Positions 16,297-25,902 are shown, counted from the stretch's first letter. The stretch is DNA of 64,000 nt from Paenibacillus sp. SC116 (GCF_024733555.1 NZ_JANIOF010000001.1:1326856-1390855), one strand, 5' to 3'. Notes: generated from the letters alone by a model not told the origin. Translations and numbers: made by a program.

Positions 16297-18918
16297 TTAG
16301 AAGCGACCATAGAAAGCATTTCGATACACATCTGCGAGTTCCGTTACGAGCGGAAGCTTCGGATTTGCCGTCGTACATTGGTCTTCGAATGCACGGTCAG
16401 CCAAATAGTCCACTTTTGCTTCGAACTCTTTCGCATCAAATCCAATTGCTTGGAAGCTCTCTGGGATACCAAGCTGGCGATTCAAATCACGAATGGCTTC
16501 AATTAAGCTGTTCACTCCCTCTTCCGTTGTGCTTGCTGGCAATCCGAGAATTCGAGCAATCTCAGCATAGCGCTTATCTGCCACAAAGTGGTCGTATTTC
16601 GGGAACGACGCGAACTTCGTCGGCATTTTCGCATTGTAACGGATGACGTGCGGCATTAATATCGCATTTGTGCGTCCATGCGCTGTATGATACTCTGCCC
16701 CCCATTTATGAGCCAAGCTATGGTTAACGCCTAGGAATGCGTTGGCAAATGCCATACCTGCGATAGTAGATGCATTATGCATTTTCTCACGTGCAAGCGG
16801 ACAAGCCTCATTAGCCGATTTGACCAAATACTCAAACACAAGCTGAATTGCTTTTATCGCTAATCCGTCTGTATAATCATTCGCCATGACAGACACATAA
16901 GCTTCAATTGCATGTGTCAGCACGTCCATTCCTGTATCCCCAACGGCTACGCGAGGAAGAGAGTATACAAACTCAGGGTCGACAATCGCTACGTCAGGTG
17001 TCAATTCATAATCAGCCAACGGATACTTCGTATTGCCGTGCTCCTTATCCGTAATAACGGCAAACGAGGTTACTTCCGATCCCGTACCCGATGTTGTCGG
17101 AATGGCTACGAACTTCGCCTTTTGACCTAGCCGTGGGTATTTATATGTGCGCTTGCGAATATCTAGGAACTTCTGTTTCAAGTTGTTGAAATCTGTATCT
17201 GGATATTCATAGAACAGCCACATCGCCTTGGCAGCATCCATTGGAGAACCCCCACCAAGTGCAATGATGCAGTCTGGCTTGAATTGTGTCATTAATTCCG
17301 TACCTTTACGAACCGTTACTGTAGATGGGTCTGGCTCCACGTCAGAGAATACTTCGATGGCAACCGGATTACGACGTTGACGAAGATAATGCTCTACCTT
17401 TTCCACATAACCGAGCTTCACCATCATTTCATCCGTTACAATCAATACACGGCTAATATCCTGCATTTTCGCAAGGTATTGAGTAGCTCCTTTTTCGAAA
17501 TAAATCTTATTCGGCACTTTGAACCACTGCATATTCACTGTACGCTTCGCCACCCGTTTAATATTGATTAAGTTGACTGCCGTAACGTTATTCGAAGTCG
17601 AGTTGCGGCCATAAGAACCGCAGCCAAGTGTCAATGATGGAATGTTTGTGTTGTACAAGTCACCAATTGCTCCATGTGTAGATGGTGCATTGACTAATAT
17701 GCGACCTGTTTGCAAGCGATCGCCGAACTTGGCAATGACTTCATCATCGTTGGAATGAATGACGGAAGAGTGACCCATCCCGCCGAATGCTACTATTTCA
17801 GCTGCACGATTGATACCTTCTTCAGCCGTCTTCACTTTATAGCAAGCTAAAATGGGACTAAGCTTCTCAGCAGACAGCGGGAATTTAGGTCCTACGCCAT
17901 CGATTTCGGCGATGAGTATTTTCGTGTTTGCAGGTACATTCAATCCAGCAAGCTCAGCAATCTTCGCAGCAGACTGACCCACGATGGTTGGATTGACCGC
18001 ACAAGTTTCGCTTTTAATTGCCATCGCCTGAAGTTTAGCCGTCTCTTCTTTATTCGTGAAATAACATCCGTATTTTTGAAGTAATTGCTTCACTTCTTTA
18101 TATATAGGTTCTTCGATAATGACAGCCTGCTCGGAAGCACAAATCATGCCGTTGTCGAACGTCTTCGATAATATTAAATCAGTTACAGCCTGTTCCAGGT
18201 TAGCTGTCTTCTCAATAAAGCATGGCACGTTACCAGGACCAACACCAAGTGCCGGCTTACCCGCGCTGTACGCTGCGCGAACCATGCCTGAACCGCCTGT
18301 TGCAAGTATGAGCGCCACATCTGGATGGTTCATCAATGCATTTGTCGCTTCCATCGAAGGAAGCTCGATCCATTGTATACAGTGCTCTGGCGCGCCATAT
18401 TTCACTGCAGCTTCTGCCAGTGTTTTCGCCGCCTCTGCACTGCAACGTTGAGCTGACGGATGGAAGGCAAATATAATTGGATTACGAGTTTTGATGGAGA
18501 TTAACGCTTTGAACATTGTCGTCGAAGTTGGGTTGGTTACAGGAGTTACCCCCATCACAATGCCAACTGGCTCAGCTATTTTTATACAGCTTTCATACGC
18601 ATTGTCTTCGATGACGCCGACTGTCTTTGTATACTTGATGTGATTGTAGATATATTCGGTAGCAAAAATATTTTTCGTGATCTTGTCTTCGTATACGCCA
18701 CGGCCCGTTTCTTCTACAGCTAATTTCGCCAATTCCATATGACGATCCAAGCCTGCCAATGCCATTTGACGTACAACGAGGTCCACTTGCTCTTGGTTCA
18801 TATTCATAAATGTTGTATGTGCTTTTTTAGCACGATCAATCAGTTGTTGAATATGCGCTTCTACAGTTGGAGTTCCTTTTTTATCTGCAATTTGTTTCAC
18901 ATCAGCTTTTGTTGACAT
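16297..18918 (-). CDS. adhE: Bifunctional acetaldehyde-CoA / alcohol dehydrogenase
   Basis: 873 residues with two domains. The N-terminal CoA-acylating aldehyde dehydrogenase (about 1-440) has its catalytic Cys in NGMICASEQAV. The C-terminal iron-dependent alcohol dehydrogenase (about 460-870) has GGGSPMDAAK, TSGTGSEVTSFAV, the metal-binding DVLTHAIEAYVS, NHSLAHKWG and YHTAHGRTNA. It reduces acetyl-CoA to ethanol and reoxidises NADH during fermentation; such enzymes usually form spirosomes. GGAGG precedes the ATG. Two perfect Fnr boxes lie upstream, shared with the divergent fnr gene. Confidence 0.97.
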   Translation of the reverse strand: MSTKADVKQIADKKGTPTVEAHIQQLIDRAKKAHTTFMNMNQEQVDLVVRQMALAGLDRHMELAKLAVEETGRGVYEDKITKNIFATEYIYNHIKYTKTVGVIEDNAYESCIKIAEPVGIVMGVTPVTNPTSTTMFKALISIKTRNPIIFAFHPSAQRCSAEAAKTLAEAAVKYGAPEHCIQWIELPSMEATNALMNHPDVALILATGGSGMVRAAYSAGKPALGVGPGNVPCFIEKTANLEQAVTDLILSKTFDNGMICASEQAVIIEEPIYKEVKQLLQKYGCYFTNKEETAKLQAMAIKSETCAVNPTIVGQSAAKIAELAGLNVPANTKILIAEIDGVGPKFPLSAEKLSPILACYKVKTAEEGINRAAEIVAFGGMGHSSVIHSNDDEVIAKFGDRLQTGRILVNAPSTHGAIGDLYNTNIPSLTLGCGSYGRNSTSNNVTAVNLINIKRVAKRTVNMQWFKVPNKIYFEKGATQYLAKMQDISRVLIVTDEMMVKLGYVEKVEHYLRQRRNPVAIEVFSDVEPDPSTVTVRKGTELMTQFKPDCIIALGGGSPMDAAKAMWLFYEYPDTDFNNLKQKFLDIRKRTYKYPRLGQKAKFVAIPTTSGTGSEVTSFAVITDKEHGNTKYPLADYELTPDVAIVDPEFVYSLPRVAVGDTGMDVLTHAIEAYVSVMANDYTDGLAIKAIQLVFEYLVKSANEACPLAREKMHNASTIAGMAFANAFLGVNHSLAHKWGAEYHTAHGRTNAILMPHVIRYNAKMPTKFASFPKYDHFVADKRYAEIARILGLPASTTEEGVNSLIEAIRDLNRQLGIPESFQAIGFDAKEFEAKVDYLADRAFEDQCTTANPKLPLVTELADVYRNAFYGRF

Positions 18919-19009
18919 CGTTCTCCGCCTCCATATTTGAATTCATGCCTGAAGTCGAGACAAGTAAGGGAGATACTTTATCGATCCAGGACGGTTACCT
19001 TATTTTGTT

Positions 19010-19025
19010 TGTGAATCATTTCACA
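19010..19025. promoter_or_regulatory. Fnr box (adhE proximal)
   Basis: TGTGAATCATTTCACA is a perfect TGTGA-N6-TCACA palindrome, extended by one further pair on each side, 92 bases before the adhE ATG. Confidence 0.83.
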
Positions 19026-19057
19026 ATTAAAGTGTACCTCATCTTTCTTTGCTTGGA

Positions 19058-19073
19058 TGTGATCTATATCACA
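19058..19073. promoter_or_regulatory. Fnr box (adhE distal)
   Basis: TGTGATCTATATCACA is a second perfect Fnr/CRP-type palindrome, 33 bases beyond the first and about 140 bases before adhE. It could serve adhE, fnr autoregulation, or both. Confidence 0.83.
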
Positions 19074-19379
19074 CCTACAAAACCATAAAAAATAGTATAA
19101 TTTTACACAAGTACTATTACATCCTGTCAGCACTTTACAACGCCAGCAATATCACAGAAAATACATATATCTAAACTATGTCAAAGTAATGAATATCACT
19201 TCATTTAATAAAATATTTGAAATTTTAATTGTTGTTTAAATTGACAATACTAACGGGAACGTCCAATATAGAAGTATCATAAGATATAGTGAAAGATGTC
19301 ACAAAGTTATATTGCTGTAATTTATTTATATACCTATACCCTCTTACACATAGACATTTTATAGAACGGAGTGGACGAT

Positions 19380-20096
19380 ATGACCATGACAACCCCTTAC
19401 GACGAGCATAGCAACATTATGTGTTTCTCAGAACAGAACAGAGAGCGATTAATGGAAATAGCTAAAGAACGTAACTATCCAGAAGGATCTCATTTGTTCT
19501 GGGAAGGTGATACGGCCGATAAATTGTATTTTCTGAAAAGTGGTCGCGTCAAGGTTACGAAAACAACAGATGAAGGAAAAGAACTCATCCTTTATATGTA
19601 TCATGCTGGGGATATTGTAGGTCAAGTCGATCCCTTCCATGCAAGTAAACACAGCTTTACAGCAGAAGTGCTGGAGGAATGTGAAGTTGCTGTTATCGAG
19701 CAGCGTGATTTAGAACTCGTTATCTGCCAACATTGCGACTTTTCGCTTGATTTTATGAAATGGATGAGTCTTCACCATCGTCTCACGCAAACAAAGGTAA
19801 GGGACTTGATGCTGTATGGTAAGCCTGGAGCACTTTGTTCCACCTTAATTCGACTATCCAATACGTACGGGGAAGATTTAAAAGACGGCGGCATCCTCAT
19901 TAATAAAAAAGTTACACATACAGATCTTTCAAATATGATTGGTGCTACTAGGGAAAGTGTCAATCGCATGTTAAGTGATTTGCGCAAAAAGAACGTGCTT
20001 GAATATGATAACGGCATGATTATCATTCGTGAGTTGGAGCACCTGCAAGAAGTATGTCATTGTGAAATGTGCCCAAAAGCGATTTGCCGTATCTAA
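19380..20096 (+). CDS. fnr: Anaerobic regulator Fnr (Crp/Fnr family, C-terminal Fe-S cluster)
   Basis: 238 residues, the same length as B. subtilis Fnr. The cyclic-nucleotide-fold domain (about 15-130) is followed by a Crp-type winged helix with VTHTDLSNMIGATRESVNRML as recognition helix region. The C-terminus carries C-x-C-x2-C-x4-C (EVCHCEMCPKAICRI). Three of these cysteines have the 3- and 5-residue spacing of the [4Fe-4S] ligands of Bacillus Fnr, unlike E. coli FNR, which uses N-terminal cysteines. GGAG eight bases before the ATG at 19380 is better placed than for the in-frame GTG at 19371. It probably drives pflBA and adhE. Confidence 0.93.
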   Translation: MTMTTPYDEHSNIMCFSEQNRERLMEIAKERNYPEGSHLFWEGDTADKLYFLKSGRVKVTKTTDEGKELILYMYHAGDIVGQVDPFHASKHSFTAEVLEECEVAVIEQRDLELVICQHCDFSLDFMKWMSLHHRLTQTKVRDLMLYGKPGALCSTLIRLSNTYGEDLKDGGILINKKVTHTDLSNMIGATRESVNRMLSDLRKKNVLEYDNGMIIIRELEHLQEVCHCEMCPKAICRI

Positions 20097-20119
20097 TCAT
20101 ACGATCCTAACATAACCTA

Positions 20120-20164
20120 AAGAACCTCCATGCTCCACGAAATCCGTGGAACTTGGAGGTTCTT
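20120..20164. terminator. Bidirectional terminator between fnr and the lipoprotein gene
   Basis: An 11-bp stem AAGAACCTCCA...TGGAGGTTCTT (20120-20130 with 20154-20164) with an inner CCACG/CGTGG hairpin. It sits between two convergent genes and can serve both. Confidence 0.8.
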
Positions 20165-20177
20165 ACATATAACATCA

Positions 20178-20933
20178 CTATGAGCTTGTTTTCGGCTTCA
20201 ATTCTAGGATAATGTGATCGTTCGCATTAATAGTCATATTTAAAACGTCTTTATTTTGCACTTGTTCGCCATTTACTTTCAGATTCACCTTGTACTTCTC
20301 ATCAAGTTCATGCTTGCCAAACTGGACAATACGCTGCTTGTCTTCAGACAGCTTTACCAAATCAAATTCTGCAAATACACCTGCTAATGTATCCGATTGC
20401 TTCCATGGAATAAGATATGAATTGGATACTTCATTCAGTTCGGCACCACCGTCTATCGTCAATGTTACACTTGGCTCAGTAGAACCACTGGTACCCACAT
20501 CCAACTTCTTCGCATATACCGTTATTTTATCGTTCAGGGATATAACAGAGTCGTACGATTGGCGAGCTGTAATCTCTTTATCGTTAAGCATAACGCTCCA
20601 TTTCGTCTTGGAATCCAATCCAACATCTACAACAGAAGCGATTCCCGCTCCATCTTCATTCATCTTGATCTTGCCTGTACTCAACAATGCTTCTCTAAGC
20701 GTTAATTTCTCATACCAGTCTATTTGAACGCGGTCCTTCACATTAGGTACGTAGGTGCCGCCATCTATAACAAGTTCAACTTGTGGTTTGCTTGTTTCAC
20801 TGCTCTGTACCTGTTGAGAAGATCGAGATGTATATTCGGCAACGTTTGCTTCTGTCGAACAGCCCATTACAAACAGAGCCAATAAGCAGCATATCCATCC
20901 AGTCTTTCTCTTATGTTGTTGTGGTGTTCTCAT
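20178..20933 (-). CDS. Lipoprotein with two tandem DUF4430-like domains
   Basis: 251 residues. A basic start, a hydrophobic stretch and the lipobox FVMGC (C25) predict export and lipidation. The mature part repeats one unit twice: ELVIDGGTYV...WYEKLTLREALL (about 53-140) and TLTIDGGAEL...WKQSDTLAGVF (about 155-248). Each ends with a ubiquitin-like segment about limits and units of the form 'ND-K-I-T-V' or 'NDHIIL'. The pattern resembles the DUF4430/transcobalamin-C-terminal family found in cell-surface proteins, but this is by eye only. No operon partner: fnr converges on it and the BceAB-type operon follows on the same strand. Function unknown; surface ligand binding is a guess. Confidence 0.7.
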   Translation of the reverse strand: MRTPQQHKRKTGWICCLLALFVMGCSTEANVAEYTSRSSQQVQSSETSKPQVELVIDGGTYVPNVKDRVQIDWYEKLTLREALLSTGKIKMNEDGAGIASVVDVGLDSKTKWSVMLNDKEITARQSYDSVISLNDKITVYAKKLDVGTSGSTEPSVTLTIDGGAELNEVSNSYLIPWKQSDTLAGVFAEFDLVKLSEDKQRIVQFGKHELDEKYKVNLKVNGEQVQNKDVLNMTINANDHIILELKPKTSS

Positions 20934-21107
20934 AGTATCCTCTCACTTTCCGGCTTACGAGTCACCAAGCCTGCCTCTTATTGACTATATTATGCACGAA
21001 ATGTTGGACAAAAAAGTTTCAAACCCGTTACAATCCGTCTCAGGTTCAATTTTCTCCTGATTAATACACCTTCTTGTGTAATTCCAAGCAACCATGCAAG
21101 GAAGAGT

Positions 21108-23045
21108 TTATCTTTCAATTCCCTGCAAAATGATTCGCAAGTATGTTTTTCTTGAAGCTAAAAAATAGAGTGCTTGCATGACGATAAATATAAGCACGAT
21201 GGTCAATCCATAGCTCAGCGCATTTACATTTGTTATATTACTCAGCGTCTTCATCGCAAAAATCGTATGCAGACTTCCTATCATGCACGGCAGGAAGAAG
21301 ATAATGCCAACCTGCACATTAACAACACGCTTTATTTCCTGAATGGACAGACCAATTCGCACAAGCGATTGATAATACAATTTATCTTCTTGCAAATCAT
21401 TAAACATTTTAAAGTAAATGATGCTGCCGCTGGCTACAAAGAATAACAAGCTAATGAAGATCCCGATAAAAAATCCGAGCGAGGATGTTTGCTGAATCTC
21501 ATAGTTATCCCCAATTCGGCTCGTCAAATAGTACGTATTTGGAGCATCCGCCAATCGCCCTAACTCCTTCACTAGCTGATACGATTGTTCCCAATTGGTC
21601 CAGTCGATCATCATTACTTTGCTCACTAGCTTAGGTGCTACCTGCTTATTTAATTGTTCCCAATGTTGCTCAGGAACAGCAAGAACATCTCCACTCGCAT
21701 ACCTTGTAGGGACAAGAGTGATATCGATTTTTCTCTGGATATTATATTCGATTGGTTTATCAAGACCCTCCAGCTTTACCTCAAGCTTGTCAGGATAATG
21801 TGTTCGACCTCCCTGAAACAACTCTTGTGTACTTTGGTCAATCCAATACGCGCCTGTTTCTGTAGGGGGCAGCTTCCTTCCATTTATCGTTTCTAACACA
21901 CTATTCATGTCAGATTGACGAACAAGAGTTACACTTTCCAAATGCCCACTGATGCTCTTTGTTGTCCCTTCTATCATTTGTACCGATTTCACAGACGTAA
22001 TTTTATGATTGTATTGTTCTGCCACTGTCTCAACTTGATCAAGCGTTAATAGAAACGGGCGATCATGAACCTCCAGCATCGTAAACGCAAACGGATGCGA
22101 GGTACGTATGAATTGATACATAGTTCGGTCCAATGCATATACAGATGCAGAAGAAGTTAATACAACAGCAACCAATATGGATATATTGAATAGTACACGC
22201 GCATTTTCTCTCACGCGATACGCTGCACGGGATATATTCAGCAAGTTCGTTCCATTATAGTACCAACGTCGATTCATCTTTAATAGCCGGACGATTACAA
22301 TGCTGAACTGTGTGTACAAAAAGTATGTACCCGCTATAGCAAGTGCAAATATTGGCAACGTATTGGATGTAATATTGTACAGATCCGTATGCCAAGCTAA
22401 AAAATAACTATATAGTAAGCTGCAAATCGCCAATAAGCCTAACAGCCAAGAAAAGCGAAGCTTCTGATCTTTTCCTTTATCAGAACGAATCAGATCAATT
22501 AACTGCCGTCTGCCTACCTTTCGCAGTGTCCACAAGGTAATGAGTCCAAACAAGGCCAAGTAGGCAACTGCTGTAAATAGTGCTGCATGAACTGGAAAAT
22601 AAAAGGGCAGGGGTGATTCCAAAATCATATAGTAAGACATGCTCAAAAAGAACAACTTTAGCAGTATTGTCCCTATACCAATTCCCACTGCTATAGACGT
22701 AACCGCTATAAATACATTTTCATACACAAACATCAGTCTCAGCTGCCACTTCGACATCCCGAACAAGGAAAATAATCCTACTTCTTTTTGGCGCGAGCGA
22801 ACAAATGCTGACGAAGAGTACAGCACGAAGAAAAAGGAGAATCCAAAAATAAGAAAGGTACAAATCAAAACGATCTGTTGACCGAATTCACTAAGCTGTC
22901 CTTGTACTTTAATTAGCTCTGGATGATTCATATATGCTGCGTATAGAAAAAAGATAGCAACCGAGAAAACACAACTCAAAAAATAAGCACTGTATCGGTG
23001 CCAATTGGAAACCATATTACGAAAGGCGAGTGCTCGGAACGTCAT
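21108..23045 (-). CDS. BceB-type ABC transporter permease (FtsX family)
   Basis: 645 residues with the BceB layout: one membrane segment near the start, a block of TM2-4, more helices near 200-310, and a large extracellular domain (about 310-530) before the last segments. Such permeases sense or remove cell-wall-active peptides (bacitracin, nisin, mersacidin type) and pass the signal to a partner kinase. The start overlaps the upstream ATPase by 29 bases. The complete permease-ATPase-kinase-regulator set here is the BceRSAB module. The exact peptide specificity (Bce, Psd or Yxd type) cannot be read. Confidence 0.9.
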   Translation of the reverse strand: MTFRALAFRNMVSNWHRYSAYFLSCVFSVAIFFLYAAYMNHPELIKVQGQLSEFGQQIVLICTFLIFGFSFFFVLYSSSAFVRSRQKEVGLFSLFGMSKWQLRLMFVYENVFIAVTSIAVGIGIGTILLKLFFLSMSYYMILESPLPFYFPVHAALFTAVAYLALFGLITLWTLRKVGRRQLIDLIRSDKGKDQKLRFSWLLGLLAICSLLYSYFLAWHTDLYNITSNTLPIFALAIAGTYFLYTQFSIVIVRLLKMNRRWYYNGTNLLNISRAAYRVRENARVLFNISILVAVVLTSSASVYALDRTMYQFIRTSHPFAFTMLEVHDRPFLLTLDQVETVAEQYNHKITSVKSVQMIEGTTKSISGHLESVTLVRQSDMNSVLETINGRKLPPTETGAYWIDQSTQELFQGGRTHYPDKLEVKLEGLDKPIEYNIQRKIDITLVPTRYASGDVLAVPEQHWEQLNKQVAPKLVSKVMMIDWTNWEQSYQLVKELGRLADAPNTYYLTSRIGDNYEIQQTSSLGFFIGIFISLLFFVASGSIIYFKMFNDLQEDKLYYQSLVRIGLSIQEIKRVVNVQVGIIFFLPCMIGSLHTIFAMKTLSNITNVNALSYGLTIVLIFIVMQALYFLASRKTYLRIILQGIER

Positions 23046-23799
23046 CGAAATTACCTCCCAACAAGCTCAATGTATCAAGAATTTGTTGGAAAAAGGCTGA
23101 CCTGCTTGAACCACGTCTTATTTCTGTAAATAGCTTTCCATCTTTAATAAACAAAATGCGCTTGCAATAGCTTGCTGTAAACGGATCATGGGTAACGACA
23201 AGCACGGTTGTCCCAAGTTCAGTATTCAACTGCTCTAAAGCATCCATGACCGACTTGGCAGCCCTTGAGTCCAAATTTCCTGTTAACTCGTCTGCAAGTA
23301 ATAAGGACGGTTCATGAATAACCGCACGGGCAATCGCGGTGCGCTGTTTCTGTCCACCAGATATTTCATACGTTCGTTTATCCAATATATCTTCAATGCC
23401 AAGGCGATTCGCCACAAATTGCACTCGACGCTCAATTTCACTACTTGATACCTTGTCCAGCGCCAGTGGGAGAATGATATTTTCTTTAATCGATAATGAA
23501 TCGATCAGATTAAAATCTTGGAATACATATCCCAGTTCTCGACGACGAAACTTCGACAGATCCTTGTTGGACATTTTTAACGGATTATGACCATTAATAG
23601 AAATACGTCCCGCAGTCGGCTTATCGATTGTTGCTAAAATGTTAAGTAGCGTTGTCTTGCCACTGCCAGACGGCCCCATAATACCAACAAATTCTCCCTG
23701 CTCAGCCTGCATATTTATATCGTTCAACGCTGTATAGGTCATCTTTCCTCTAGAAGCATATATTTTTGTTATCTGTTCGACCTTCAAAACTGTCGTCAT
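23017..23799 (-). CDS. BceA-type ABC transporter ATP-binding protein
   Basis: 260 residues. Walker A GPSGSGKTTLLN, Q-loop YVFQDFNLIDSLS, signature ISGGQKQRTAIARA, Walker B SLLLADELTGNLDS and switch VVTHD are all intact. The sequence QRTAIARAVIHEPSLLLADE is characteristic of the MacB/BceA class. It powers the adjoining BceB-type permease. AAGGAG precedes the ATG. It lies 36 bases below the kinase gene. Confidence 0.93.
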   Translation of the reverse strand: MTTVLKVEQITKIYASRGKMTYTALNDINMQAEQGEFVGIMGPSGSGKTTLLNILATIDKPTAGRISINGHNPLKMSNKDLSKFRRRELGYVFQDFNLIDSLSIKENIILPLALDKVSSSEIERRVQFVANRLGIEDILDKRTYEISGGQKQRTAIARAVIHEPSLLLADELTGNLDSRAAKSVMDALEQLNTELGTTVLVVTHDPFTASYCKRILFIKDGKLFTEIRRGSSRSAFFQQILDTLSLLGGNFDDVPSTRLS

Positions 23800-23835
23800 T
23801 GATTTGCTCCTTCTTTCACGTACATGTTCATCGAC

Positions 23836-24897
23836 TTAAAAGTATCCTTTGTGAATCGTGTGTGATTCAAATCCGATACTGACTTTCGTTCCGCTCCCGA
23901 TTTCGGATGTAATTTGTATTCTATGACCCAGTCGATTGCAAACCTGCTTCACCAAATAAAGCCCCATTCCGGTTGCATCTCCTTCTTTACGCCCGTTCTC
24001 ACCTGTAAAGAAAGGTTCAAATACACGCGGGATATCATGTGGTGCAATGCCAATTCCTTCGTCAAGCACATGCAACCACACGGTCTCATCGTTCTCTTCG
24101 ATTTCGAAATTCAACGACTTAGATCCTTCTTTATCCTTCGAATACTTGATTGCATTCGTCACAAGCTGAGTCACAATAAAATTCAGCCACTTGCTGTCAC
24201 TCTCTACGCGTCTATCTTCACCTATAACTTTCGGGAAAATGCGGTAGCGAATAAACATCTTCTTATGTTGATTAATGACTTGTCTTATATTTTCGTGCAG
24301 CGGTACTTGTGAAACATGAAGATCAAGTTCAAACTTATCCAATCGAGCCGTATGTAACATGAGTTCCAAGCCCCCTGTAAGGCGGTCTGTCTCTTCGCTT
24401 ACATTTGCCAATAACAAACGAGCTTCTTCTTCATCCATCCGCTGCGCAGGCTGCTGTGTAATCAAATGAAGCACCGATACAGGCGTCTTCATATGGTGCA
24501 CCCATTGATTCGTAAAATGCACATGCTGCTCGCGCTGCTGCCTCATTAGCATAATTTGATCCATAAATGCGCTGTATTGACGCTGCATCAGCTGGTACAT
24601 GACCTGCTGTTCTTCGGTTACGGGATGCTGTAAACATAAAGAGAACTCATTGTCATTTTCATGCATACGAGCATAGTTGATTTCTTTGTACCATTCCCGC
24701 TGCCGCAAATAGTCATAAATAATCCCCACACCGACAATAAATACCCCGAGTACGAATACGTATACAAGACTGCTGTGACGAATCGTACGCGCACCAATTT
24801 GAATATCAAAATGAACAACGATTAGCGACATAACAAGGGATAGCAGCCATGCAAAAATAAGCAGGAACCGATCCTTTACATACTTCCAAAAGCTCAT
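23836..24897 (-). CDS. BceS-type intramembrane-sensing histidine kinase
   Basis: 353 residues. Two membrane helices (about 11-30 and 43-61) are joined by only a short outside loop, the mark of intramembrane-sensing kinases that take their signal from a transporter. The phosphorylation motif FTNQWVHHMKTPVSVL places the histidine at H134. The ATPase domain shows N-box VTNAIKYS, DEGIGI and GMGLYLVKQ. The ATG overlaps the response-regulator stop, so the two are coupled. Confidence 0.92.
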   Translation of the reverse strand: MSFWKYVKDRFLLIFAWLLSLVMSLIVVHFDIQIGARTIRHSSLVYVFVLGVFIVGVGIIYDYLRQREWYKEINYARMHENDNEFSLCLQHPVTEEQQVMYQLMQRQYSAFMDQIMLMRQQREQHVHFTNQWVHHMKTPVSVLHLITQQPAQRMDEEEARLLLANVSEETDRLTGGLELMLHTARLDKFELDLHVSQVPLHENIRQVINQHKKMFIRYRIFPKVIGEDRRVESDSKWLNFIVTQLVTNAIKYSKDKEGSKSLNFEIEENDETVWLHVLDEGIGIAPHDIPRVFEPFFTGENGRKEGDATGMGLYLVKQVCNRLGHRIQITSEIGSGTKVSIGFESHTIHKGYF

Positions 24898-25610
24898 TCG
24901 ACTACACCGTCTTCATCCCAACCCGTCAATAAGCGATAACCTTGCCCACGAATCGTTTCAATCACTTTGTGCAAACCAAGTTCCTCCATCTTCTTGCGAA
25001 CACGAGTAACATTGACTGTCAACGTATTGTCATCCACGAAATCTACATCGTCCCACAATGCTTCAAGCAACGTGTCTCGCGACACAATCGTATCCACCTT
25101 TTCCATGAGACAGCCAAGTAAGAGGGACTCATTTTTAGTCAAATCCACACGCTTGCTCTGCCATTCCAACGTATTTTTCGTACGATGAAGCAGCAAGCCA
25201 TTCAGATTTAATTCCTCACCATTGCTAGCACTTACAGCAGCATACTCGCCATAGGTACGACGAAGCACGCTTTTCACTTTAGCCAACAGGATATCTAAAT
25301 GGAATGGCTTCGTAATATAATCATCCCCACCATTTTCGATCGCCATGACTTGATCCATCTCGCCCGCACGAGCGGATACGAAAATAATAGGAGCATTTGT
25401 AACGGTACGAAATTGTCTGCACCAATAGAAACCGTCATAAGCCGGCAGATGAATATCAAGCAAAATAAGATCTGGTTGTATAGCAATCAGATCTTCCTTT
25501 AACGCTTTAAAATTAGTAGCTCTCGTTACCAAATAATTATATTTCTCTAACGATGATTGAAGTATGGAAGCAATCTTATCATCGTCCTCCACAATCATGA
25601 TGCGATACAT
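24894..25610 (-). CDS. BceR-type response regulator (OmpR family)
   Basis: 238 residues. The receiver domain starts MYRIMIVEDDDKI, with the phospho-acceptor Asp in LILLDIHLPAYDG and the Lys in ITKPFHLD. A winged-helix DNA-binding domain follows from about residue 130 (LTKNESLLLGCLM, VNVTRVRKKM). GGAGG nine bases before the ATG at 25610 is preferred over an upstream start at 25628. It is first in the four-gene BceRSAB-type operon and probably activates the downstream transporter genes. Confidence 0.93.
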   Translation of the reverse strand: MYRIMIVEDDDKIASILQSSLEKYNYLVTRATNFKALKEDLIAIQPDLILLDIHLPAYDGFYWCRQFRTVTNAPIIFVSARAGEMDQVMAIENGGDDYITKPFHLDILLAKVKSVLRRTYGEYAAVSASNGEELNLNGLLLHRTKNTLEWQSKRVDLTKNESLLLGCLMEKVDTIVSRDTLLEALWDDVDFVDDNTLTVNVTRVRKKMEELGLHKVIETIRGQGYRLLTGWDEDGVVE

Positions 25611-25809
25611 CCTTGTTCCTCCGTTCATAAATCTTTCTGGTTAACAGCCCTAGTCTGTAAGTAATAAATCAAGTTTCATACATGAAATACTCCCTATTCA
25701 TCATAGCATAATGCAGTATCGGATAAAACTTACTACAAATCTGCAATATTCCACTTATTGTAATAAATTTGACATAATTATGAACTTTCCTTATACTCGG
25801 AAAAGGAGG

Positions 25810-25823
25810 TGAAAGCGCTTACT
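25810..25823 (+). promoter_or_regulatory. CcpA (cre) site upstream of the symporter operon
   Basis: TGAAAGCGCTTACT matches the cre consensus TGWAANCGNTNWCA at all but the last position. It lies 80 bases before the DUF485 gene, so carbon catabolite repression of acetate-type uptake is expected. Confidence 0.75.
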
Positions 25824-25902
25824 GAAAACAAATAGATATAACCACCAAGAACTACACCTAACGATAATAAACATAGGTATAGACAGGAGGTTAACTACAT
25901 TT

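Larger units (their letters stand above)
18919..19379. other. Divergent adhE-fnr control region
   Basis: 461 AT-rich bases between divergent adhE and fnr. It holds two perfect Fnr boxes (19010-19025, 19058-19073) near the adhE side. An extra palindrome of similar shape, AATGAA-N6-TTCATT (19188-19205), lies in the middle and could be a degenerate third site. No open frame of note. Confidence 0.7.

Noticed and set aside
18119-18451. 110-codon plus-strand frame inside adhE
   Set aside because: It lies antisense within the conserved aldehyde dehydrogenase domain. Its Ala/Ser-rich composition is that of a shadow frame.
20290-20727. 145-codon plus-strand frame antisense to the lipoprotein
   Set aside because: The minus-strand frame has a signal peptide, lipobox and internal repeat; this one has none of these.
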